Assembly (NCBI GenBank): GCA_043748535.1
Contig: JAYTMY010000309.1
Span: 1 to 12,545, forward strand
DNA length: 12,545 nt
Source: CAMCSH01 sp043748535
GTDB lineage: Bacteria; Verrucomicrobiota; Lentisphaeria; Lentisphaerales; Lentisphaeraceae
Direction: 5' to 3'
A program made the translations under genes and the position numbers. The notes under the pieces are model-generated. The model was not told where the DNA came from. It worked only from the letters and a program-made list of their open reading frames with translations, and searched no databases. How positions within the stretch are numbered: position 1 is the stretch's first letter; every line of letters begins with the position of its first letter. This document shows, piece by piece, positions 7,181-12,545 of this stretch.

Positions 7181-7203
7181 TCCCGGGTTTATGATGCCCG
7201 GGA
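7181..7203 (-). promoter_or_regulatory. Hairpin in the purL leader
   Basis: TCCCGGG (7181-7187) and CCCGGGA (7197-7203) form a perfect 7-bp stem with a 9-nt loop, ending 10 nt before the purL ATG. It would sit over or next to the ribosome binding region of purL, which has no clear Shine-Dalgarno. It could affect translation initiation or be a protein operator; no T-run makes it a terminator. Confidence 0.35.
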
Positions 7204-7265
7204 AAGTGCCGCGCTTCGCCGAATCCGCAAGCCGGGGCGGCGGTTTTCCGGAGGAAGCAATTGAG

Positions 7266-7451
7266 ACACAACTGGGACACAACTGGGATACAACTGGGAC
7301 ACAACTGGGATACAACTGGGACACAACTGGGATACAACTGGGACACAACTGGGACACAACTGGGACACAACTGGGACACAACTGGGACACGATTGGGACA
7401 CAACTGGGGCACGACTGGGGCACAACTGGGACACAACTGGGGCACAACGGG
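7266..7451. repeat. 11-bp tandem repeat array (about 17 copies) upstream of purL
   Basis: The unit is ACACAACTGGG, repeated head to tail without spacers. Sixteen units are exactly 11 nt; the seventeenth lacks one base. Variation is confined mostly to positions 1 and 2 (A or G; C or T) and 5-7. Units 2-8 alternate ACAC/ATAC, showing a 22-bp higher-order duplication. The period is close to one helical turn, so every unit presents the same face of DNA. Because 11 is not a multiple of 3, the array is open in several frames on both strands and creates long false open frames with an 11-residue repeat. It lies about 95 nt upstream of the purL start and 30 nt past the stop of the TPR membrane protein. 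Confidence 0.93.
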
Positions 7452-7480
7452 CGCTCCAACCCATAAAACCCCTCCAACCC

Positions 7481-9865
7481 TTACACCCCTTTCACACTGG
7501 GTGCTGCGGGGGCCTGGCTGGTGCGGGCGCTGTCTTGTATATGGCGATCATACAATCGTTGCAGAGCCGGGCGGTGTTGACGGTCGATTTTTTTCAGCCC
7601 TTGGCGGAGGACCTCGGCGGCGAGATCCCGATCTTTCAGGTCGACCAAGGCGATTTCGATCAGTTGGCTCCAAATCTCTTCATCGGCGGGGAATTGCCGA
7701 TTGAGTTCACTGAAGCGACGGAAGGCTTCTTCATAACGGCGTTCGTTGCGGAGATTGACAGCGCTGGAGATCAAGGGCCGCATCTCGCCATGGCGGAAGA
7801 GTCGGCGGAAAAGGGCCAGGAAGGGGCTGAAGGCAAGTTCCAGGAAGGCGCTAAACAGCGGCTGCAGAATGGGGGCGATCAGGAAGAGGGGGACTCCGAG
7901 AAGTAGGAGGCTGATAAATTTCTGGATATCGCTTCCGGTGAACAGGGTCCAGCTGTAGAAGACCAAGGCGACGGCAAGGGGGATGCGCCAGAGAGAGGTC
8001 AAGAGCAATTTGAGCAAGGAGCGGCGATGACGCTCGGCTTCGGCTTGATCGCCAAGTTCGGTGCTCAGCGATTCGACCTGGGTATCGCCACCGCTGAGAG
8101 CTTGAGCATAACGTTGCAGGCGTTGCCGGTCACCAGGGGACTCGATTTCCCCCAGACCTTCGGCGACGATCTCTTTCGCAATGTCGAGTTTTTTCAGATC
8201 GATGGCAGCGATCCGGATGGCGAGCAGCCAAGTCTGAAGAGTCTGCGGGTGGCTGTCACACAAGGCCCGTGCATCGACCAGTGCTCCTTCTGGGTCGCCG
8301 CGGAAACGCTTCGATTCGACCGGGCCGATCAAGGCGGTGGGAGCGTCATCGTGACCCTTGCCGCTGCCGTAGAGATCGGGCATGAGATCGACGATGAGGG
8401 TGACGATGGTGCGGGCGAGTGGAAGAAAACAGGCCACGGTCAAAGGCAGCAAGCCGGTGAAGGCACCGAGGGCGAGACCGAGGGCGGCGAGCGCGAGGCA
8501 GAAGGGGAGTTTGATGCCGAAGCTGATCCAATGCCAATTCGGGCTGCAGCGGAGACCTTGCCAGAAGCTCATTTTGCGCTCTTCGCGAGCGTCGCGGCGG
8601 CTCCGACTCGGCCCGGCCAGGGGGGCCGTCAAGGCTTCCGGCTCGGGAGAGGCCGCAGGAGCGCGAGGCTTGACGCTGCGGCCGTCATTCGGGGGTGCGG
8701 CGATCTTCACTTCTATCGGGCTTGCAGGAGGCGCGGCGGCCACTTCTTCAAGATGACGGATCTTGGCTGCGGCAATCCGCTCAATTCCATCCAGAAGATA
8801 AGGACGAACCTTGCAGCGTCCGGCTTCGACCACCACTTCTTCGATCATGTCGCGCCGAGCACTGGCGGCGGCGGCATCCACCGCCAACATCCAGGATTCG
8901 TCCTGCTGCGGATAACGGCGGGCATGCTGGATCGCCAGCGACAAAGCCTCCACGGGCCGGCCTTGTTGCAGTTCGTGTCGCGCCTGAGCGAGCATGGGCG
9001 ACACCTTGCCGTGACGGAGTCGCGCCATAATCAAAGGGCCGAGAGGAGCCGTCATGGCGCTGACTTTGTGTCTGGCGATATCACGGATCGGCTCGAGGAT
9101 CAACCAGATCGACAAGCAGCCGAGGATGCATTGCAAGATGAGCAGGAGGAGCAGCATAGCTTGCGAAGGGCTACTCCAAGCGTATTGGGCGCAGAGGCTG
9201 GAAACCAGGCAAGAGAGTGCGGCGAGCGCAAGCCGAGCAGCTTGGCGGCGGGCCAGTCCAAGCCAGGAACTTTCATAGGCCCGCCGGGCGTCGTGGATCT
9301 TCGCGAGCTCTTGCAGCTGGGAGTGAAGGGCTGGCGGGCATTCGCTGGCGCCAATGTGACCGAGGAAGATCGTGAGCAGGGCCTGCCGCGGCACTTCGGG
9401 CAAACGCTCCCAAGAAGAAATCAGGACGGTTTCAGCTAAGGCGGGGTCGTGCAGATGCTTGAGAGCGATGACGATCAGGCGTTCCCACAGACCTGGATCA
9501 TCAGGAAAGCGCCGGAGATTTTCCTGGCAGAGATCCCAGGCTTCCTTTAAACGGCCTTGCTTCTGCAGCGCGTCGATGGTGTCGACAAGGGGGATTTCGG
9601 TCGCTTCGCCCCCGCTGAAGTGGGTCGAACAGGGGATCATGTAGTCGACGGCGAACGAGGCGAGACCGCCGGCGATCCGGAAGGACAGGCAAGCGGCGGC
9701 GGCGAAGGTGCAACCGATGAAGATGTAGAAGGCGTGCAGCGCCCCCTCCTTCACGGCAATGCCGAGAAAGATCAGGCCGAGCGCAGTGATGGCGATGGTG
9801 GCGATCAGCAGCTTGCGGCGGCGTTGCTGTTGCCAGCGCTGGTAGTGTCGTGAGGGTTTGTCCAT
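7481..9865 (-). CDS. Large membrane protein with four membrane-hairpin plus TPR-like modules
   Basis: From ATG 9865 the protein has 794 residues. It is built of four modules, each a pair of hydrophobic helices followed by a TPR-like helical domain. Membrane pairs lie near 18-38/43-76, 208-226/234-259, 447-469/473-492 and 617-641/649-684. Helical domains lie near 93-155, 291-351, 513-574 and 698-760. The helical domains align with one another: GR(L/P)xEA (or RYEEA), then R(R/Q)(F/Y)P, then W near +6, then an LA(A/E)xVL-like helix. A Pro/Ala/Arg-rich linker (about 374-432) separates modules 2 and 3. The basic N-terminus (QQQRRRK) fits a cytoplasmic start. TPR domains bind protein partners; function is unknown and I do not recognise a named family. 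An in-frame TTG at 9898 would add 11 residues; neither start has a good Shine-Dalgarno. The gene precedes purL by 309 nt on the same strand. Confidence 0.82.
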   Translation of the reverse strand: MDKPSRHYQRWQQQRRRKLLIATIAITALGLIFLGIAVKEGALHAFYIFIGCTFAAAACLSFRIAGGLASFAVDYMIPCSTHFSGGEATEIPLVDTIDALQKQGRLKEAWDLCQENLRRFPDDPGLWERLIVIALKHLHDPALAETVLISSWERLPEVPRQALLTIFLGHIGASECPPALHSQLQELAKIHDARRAYESSWLGLARRQAARLALAALSCLVSSLCAQYAWSSPSQAMLLLLLILQCILGCLSIWLILEPIRDIARHKVSAMTAPLGPLIMARLRHGKVSPMLAQARHELQQGRPVEALSLAIQHARRYPQQDESWMLAVDAAAASARRDMIEEVVVEAGRCKVRPYLLDGIERIAAAKIRHLEEVAAAPPASPIEVKIAAPPNDGRSVKPRAPAASPEPEALTAPLAGPSRSRRDAREERKMSFWQGLRCSPNWHWISFGIKLPFCLALAALGLALGAFTGLLPLTVACFLPLARTIVTLIVDLMPDLYGSGKGHDDAPTALIGPVESKRFRGDPEGALVDARALCDSHPQTLQTWLLAIRIAAIDLKKLDIAKEIVAEGLGEIESPGDRQRLQRYAQALSGGDTQVESLSTELGDQAEAERHRRSLLKLLLTSLWRIPLAVALVFYSWTLFTGSDIQKFISLLLLGVPLFLIAPILQPLFSAFLELAFSPFLALFRRLFRHGEMRPLISSAVNLRNERRYEEAFRRFSELNRQFPADEEIWSQLIEIALVDLKDRDLAAEVLRQGLKKIDRQHRPALQRLYDRHIQDSARTSQAPAAPSVKGV

Positions 9866-9924
9866 GAACCATGTTGCGCTTGAAGCCCCCAAAAACAAGG
9901 TGGCGTCGCGATTTTTCGGGATTC

Positions 9925-10016
9925 CCTGGGAGCGCGGCAGCCCTCTGGCGCCCTGGTCTTTATTGCTTTCGCTTTAGGCGAAAGGAAGGGCGGCAGAGGG
10001 CGGCCGCGCTCCCAGG
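9925..10016. repeat. Long imperfect palindrome with a nested hairpin
   Basis: The outer arms CCTGGGAGCGCGGC (9925-9938) and GCCGCGCTCCCAGG (10003-10016) are perfect 14-bp complements. Pairing continues inward, 9940-9954 with 9987-10001, with one mismatch (9948:9993) and one at the junction (9939:10002): about 28 of 30 pairs. The loop holds a second hairpin, CTTTCGC (9967-9973) with GCGAAAG (9978-9984). It lies in the divergent gap between the TPR membrane gene and the lipoprotein gene. The form suggests a mobile palindromic repeat (REP- or MITE-like) or a structured RNA; no flanking target-site duplication is evident. Confidence 0.8.
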
Positions 10017-10047
10017 ACGAACACAGCGGACACAGCGGTGGGGGATC

Positions 10048-10075
10048 TTGCATTCTCTTGCCACCGCTTTAGATT
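10048..10075 (+). promoter_or_regulatory. Candidate promoter for the lipoprotein-glycosyltransferase pair
   Basis: TTGCAT (10048-10053) and TAGATT (10070-10075) are spaced by 16 nt, a fair match to a sigma-70 type promoter, and lie 43 nt before the lipoprotein ATG. Pattern match only; sigma factor preferences of this organism are unknown. Confidence 0.3.
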
Positions 10076-10117
10076 GGCGAATCTCATCGATCCCTAAAAA
10101 CTTGAGGCAGAAAAATC

Positions 10118-10555
10118 ATGAAAACCGCAGCCATCGCCCTCGCCGTCAGCGCCCTTCTCCTGGGTTCCTGCTCTTCCAGCTCGGATAAACACAGCCAGAA
10201 ATCCGGCCAACAGCCCTGTGAATACTCCTTCACCCGCGCCGGTTATTATGACAACGTCGACGTTCCCCAGAAAGTCGCCTTCCAGCGGATCAAAGATCTC
10301 TTCACCGAACAGGGCGAAGTTCTCTCCAACGATCTGGTCAACTGCGTTCTTGTCGTCAAATCCTTCAAGTCCGATGAAAAAGGCGAGAGCCCGGTCGCCG
10401 GCGAAGCCGTGATCCGCTTCACCGCCCTCAGCCCGCTTTCCTGCCGCTTCGATGTCAGCTCGCGCAATAGCGTTGGCTACCCCAACAAGGCCACCGCCAC
10501 CACCGTTCACTCGATGGTCTCCCTCGAACTGAAGAAGCTCGCCGCCGGCCGCTGA
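10118..10555 (+). CDS. Small lipoprotein of unknown function
   Basis: A 145-residue protein with a lipoprotein signal: positive start (MK), hydrophobic stretch 4-15, then LLLGSC with the lipid-modified Cys at 18 and a Ser-rich linker. The mature part is mixed alpha/beta and has three further Cys (34, 76, 109), so a disulphide is possible. The segment around 45-110 (VPQKVAFQRIKDLFTEQGEV... AVIRFTAL) gives no family that I recognise. With Ser after the Cys rather than Asp, export to the outer membrane is plausible under the proteobacterial rule, which may not hold here. GAGG lies 10 nt before the ATG. Its TGA overlaps the ATG of the glycosyltransferase gene (TGATG), so the two are co-translated. 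Confidence 0.82.
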   Translation: MKTAAIALAVSALLLGSCSSSSDKHSQKSGQQPCEYSFTRAGYYDNVDVPQKVAFQRIKDLFTEQGEVLSNDLVNCVLVVKSFKSDEKGESPVAGEAVIRFTALSPLSCRFDVSSRNSVGYPNKATATTVHSMVSLELKKLAAGR

Positions 10556-11286
10556 TGCCGCCGCGCTACGCCATCGTCATCCCCGCATTCAACGAGGAAC
10601 GATGGCTGCCCGCGACCTTACAAGCTGCTATTGCCGCCCGTGACGCCTCTGGTGTCGCGGGCGAAATCATTGTCGTCGATAACAACTCTTCCGATGACAC
10701 GCGTCTCGTCGCTCTCAGTTACCCCGGCGTCCGCCTGGTTTTTGAGCCGGTGAATCAGATCTCCCGCGCCCGCAACGCCGGGGCCGCCGCCGCCGAGGCC
10801 GAATGGGTGATTTTCCTTGATGCCGACACCTTGCTGCCAGCACCAACCCTTGCGGCGGCCCTACTTCAGCTTGGTCGCGACGACTTCTGCGGCGGTGCCG
10901 CGACGGTGGCTTATGCCGATCCGGAAGTCGCCGGCTTTTTTGGTCGCAACCTGCTCAAGTGCTGGAATGCCGCAGCGCATTTCCGTCGTCTCTCGGCCGG
11001 CGCCTTCATCTTTTGCCGACGCGCCGATTGGCTCCGTTGCGGCGGCTTTTCCAAGGCGGTTTTTGCCGGCGAGGACGTCCTTTTTGGCCAAGCGCTGACT
11101 CGCCTCGGCAAGCCTCGCGGTGCCCGCTTTGTCGTTCTGCATGAAGAAGTCCTCACCTCCGCCCGCAAATTGCAATGGTTCGGCATCTGGGGCTGTGTCA
11201 AACAAATCCTCATCTGTTTCCTTCCCGGCGCAATTTTTTCTCGGCGCTTTCTCTATCTCTGGTATTCCCGTCCAAAGGGAAAATGA
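10555..11286 (+). CDS. Family 2 (GT-A) glycosyltransferase
   Basis: A 243-residue single-domain GT2 enzyme that transfers a sugar from a nucleotide-sugar donor. Visible features: the opening strand IVIPAFNEE (7-15), nucleotide-binding VDNNSSDDT (41-49), RARNAG (71-76), the metal-binding DAD at 89-91, and the acidic FAGEDVLFG (170-177) expected near the catalytic base. A hydrophobic C-terminal stretch (about 206-228) may be a membrane-associated helix. The acceptor and product are unknown; polysaccharide, glycolipid or lipoprotein-linked roles are all possible. The start ATG overlaps the stop of the lipoprotein gene by one base, which suggests a joint envelope-related function. No terminator is seen after the TGA. 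Confidence 0.9.
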   Translation: MPPRYAIVIPAFNEERWLPATLQAAIAARDASGVAGEIIVVDNNSSDDTRLVALSYPGVRLVFEPVNQISRARNAGAAAAEAEWVIFLDADTLLPAPTLAAALLQLGRDDFCGGAATVAYADPEVAGFFGRNLLKCWNAAAHFRRLSAGAFIFCRRADWLRCGGFSKAVFAGEDVLFGQALTRLGKPRGARFVVLHEEVLTSARKLQWFGIWGCVKQILICFLPGAIFSRRFLYLWYSRPKGK

Positions 11287-11313
11287 AAAATCACTGGCGA
11301 ATGACTTAATTCC

Positions 11314-11343
11314 TTGCTAGACTTGGAGTATGTTCCCTGTAAT
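11314..11343 (+). promoter_or_regulatory. Candidate promoter and ribosome binding site region for the VCBS-repeat gene
   Basis: TTGCTA (11314-11319) and TGTAAT (11338-11343) are separated by 18 nt in the 77-nt gap after the glycosyltransferase gene. A good Shine-Dalgarno, GAGGTGA (11354-11360), follows and favours the ATG at 11364 over the in-frame ATG at 11370. The promoter is a pattern match only. Confidence 0.3.
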
Positions 11344-11363
11344 AAGCCGGAGTGAGGTGACTT

Positions 11364-12545
11364 ATGCCTATGCGATTCTCTCTGAATATCGACAGTTTTT
11401 TGGAGAACTCAGACGAGCTGACGGGCATTCTGTCAGATCCCCGCAGCTATCTCCCCGGCCTTTACCACGGCCGCTACGGTGATTTCAGTCTCAGTGAAGA
11501 CGGCGCTTGGTCCTTCATCCCCGCGAATCATGCCCTCGTCCGCAATCTCCGCCCCTGGGCCAGTCTCAGCGAACAACTGATGATTGCTGATGCCGATGGC
11601 AATGTCGCTGCCCTCAATCTCGTCTTCACCGGAGTCGAGATCGACTCGGACTCGGCCATTCTGCGCGAAGATCTCGATGCCGACAGCAAGGGCCGCCTCA
11701 GTGCCGCCGGTGAACTTAGCACAGGCAGCTATGTCGCGGCAAAGGGCACGAGCTCACTGCTCAGGGGAAGCTTCAGCGTCGACGCCACCGGTGCCTGGAG
11801 CTGGGGCCTTGATGGCCGCTCCTCCAAAATTCAATCACTGGCCGCCGGCGCCACCCTGGTCGACAGCTTTGCCATCAAACTCACCTCCAGCGACACCGAG
11901 ACGGTCAGCATCACCATCCAAGGACAGAACGACATCGCGGTGATCAAAGCCCCCAGCGCCGGCAAGATTACAGAGGACAGGTCGGTGAAAATCCTCGCCG
12001 CAGGTGATTACGGCTTCGACGCCAGTACTGCAGTCCTGATCACCAGCGGCAGCCTCAGCATCAGCGATGTCGACCTTGGCCAAGCGAAATTCAAGGGTTT
12101 CGGGCCGACGCCGAGCTTTGTCGAGTCCGATCTCGGCGTCTTTAAATTCAGCACCAGCGGCAGCAAGTTCCTCTGGTCCTACGCCGTCAAAAACAGTGAT
12201 GTGCAATTCCTTCATGCCGGTGAGTCGATCGTCGACAGCATCGTCCTGCACTCCCTCGACGGCAGCGCCTCCAGCACCCTCAGCGTCCTGATCAGCGGCG
12301 CCAAAGACGGTGTTTCTAATGCCACTTTCGATGGGGATCTGAGCGGCAGCGTCACCGAGGACGCACTCGATGAGAACGGTCAGCTTTCCACCAACGGCAG
12401 CATCAAGGTCATTGATGTCGATGTGGGCCAGGCAGGCTTCCTAAAACAGGTTTTTAAGGGCAAATATGGCGTTCTTGAACTCGCTGCCGATGGACAATGG
12501 ACCTACCTCGCCGACGCCTACGGCTCCGCCTTGCAGAGACTCAAG
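11364..12545 (+). CDS. VCBS-repeat, adhesin-like surface protein (5' part, runs off the window)
   Basis: Open from ATG 11364 to the last base (394 residues, no stop). GAGG of a strong Shine-Dalgarno lies 6 nt upstream. The protein is a chain of about four VCBS-type beta-sandwich repeats, each roughly 90-115 residues: about 18-92, 100-194, 200-315 and 322 onward. Hallmarks recur: a GxLxxxDVDxGQ strand (ISDVDLGQAKF near 233-243, IDVDVGQAGF near 350-359), G(K/R)YG(V/D)(L/F) followed by (A/E)DGxWxY/F (36-51; 368-381), and L(A)xGxxxVDSFxI (159-171). Acidic, Gly/Ser/Asp-rich composition fits calcium-binding extracellular repeats. There is no N-terminal signal peptide, which is usual for type I secreted adhesins whose signal is at the C-terminus; the C-terminus is outside the window. 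Role in adhesion or biofilm is inferred from the family. Confidence 0.82.
   Translation, partial: MPMRFSLNIDSFLENSDELTGILSDPRSYLPGLYHGRYGDFSLSEDGAWSFIPANHALVRNLRPWASLSEQLMIADADGNVAALNLVFTGVEIDSDSAILREDLDADSKGRLSAAGELSTGSYVAAKGTSSLLRGSFSVDATGAWSWGLDGRSSKIQSLAAGATLVDSFAIKLTSSDTETVSITIQGQNDIAVIKAPSAGKITEDRSVKILAAGDYGFDASTAVLITSGSLSISDVDLGQAKFKGFGPTPSFVESDLGVFKFSTSGSKFLWSYAVKNSDVQFLHAGESIVDSIVLHSLDGSASSTLSVLISGAKDGVSNATFDGDLSGSVTEDALDENGQLSTNGSIKVIDVDVGQAGFLKQVFKGKYGVLELAADGQWTYLADAYGSALQRLK

Noticed and set aside
7266..7451. CRISPR array
   Set aside because: Units are 11 nt and directly abutting, with no unique spacers and no cas genes nearby.
7261..7704. Repetitive proteins from the 11-bp array (Trp/Asp/Thr/Gly-rich on +, Cys/Pro/Val/Ser-rich on -)
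   Set aside because: The 11-nt unit has no stops in several frames on both strands, so long repetitive frames arise automatically. They overlap real genes at both ends and have no plausible N-terminal domain.
8027..9439. + strand open frame (470 codons) opposite the TPR membrane gene
   Set aside because: The opposite strand has the coherent membrane/TPR repeats; this product shows no domain.
10094..10510. Minus-strand 138-codon frame over the lipoprotein gene
   Set aside because: The + strand has a lipobox signal peptide and coupling to the glycosyltransferase; the antisense product is Gly-rich and featureless.
11835..12251. Minus-strand 138-codon frame in the VCBS gene
   Set aside because: The + strand reading has clear VCBS repeats and a good ribosome binding site; this is antisense shadow.

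Overview
The window looks like a chromosomal segment from a free-living, GC-rich Gram-negative-type bacterium. A PVC-group organism (Verrucomicrobia, Lentisphaerae or Planctomycetes) is my best guess. The reasons are a PQQ-type sugar dehydrogenase fused to PKD, cytochrome c and carbohydrate-binding-like domains, a PurS-fused PurL with a separate PurQ, a large VCBS-repeat surface protein, and long repeat-filled intergenic gaps. This assignment is inference; there is no rRNA or other phylogenetic marker here.

Layout, left to right. (1) Positions 1-1551, + strand: the 3' part of a periplasmic sugar dehydrogenase/cytochrome c fusion, followed by a hairpin. (2) 1552-2510: a gene-poor gap. It holds a short open frame encoding a topoisomerase-type C4 zinc ribbon (probably a gene remnant), a 14-bp (2 x 7) tandem repeat array with an inverted tail, and a strong intrinsic terminator serving the minus strand. 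(3) 2511-7171, minus strand: the purine-synthesis pair purL and purQ, which together make FGAM synthase. Between them sits a compact three-gene toxin-antitoxin-like cassette: a ribbon-helix-helix-like protein, a second small antitoxin-like protein, and a PIN-domain (VapC-like) protein. Five genes run in one direction with gaps of 23 nt or less, or overlaps, and end at the terminator at 2464-2495. (4) 7172-7480: a leader/intergenic segment with a 7-bp-stem hairpin just before purL and about 17 copies of an 11-bp tandem repeat. (5) 7481-9865, minus strand: a large membrane protein built from four repeats of a two-helix membrane hairpin plus a TPR-like helical domain. (6) 9866-10117: a divergent intergenic region dominated by a long imperfect palindrome of about 92 bp. 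(7) 10118-11286, + strand: a small lipoprotein translationally coupled to a family 2 glycosyltransferase. (8) 11364 to the window end, + strand: the N-terminal part of a VCBS-repeat adhesin-like protein, open past the right edge.

Functionally, PurL and PurQ form one enzyme (step 4 of de novo purine synthesis). The toxin-antitoxin-like cassette between them would be co-transcribed with an important biosynthetic operon, which is the most unusual gene arrangement in the window. The dehydrogenase, lipoprotein, glycosyltransferase and VCBS protein all point to envelope or surface functions but do not form one evident pathway. The two tandem arrays bracket the pur block on either side. No CRISPR array, tRNA, rRNA, transposase or phage gene was seen.
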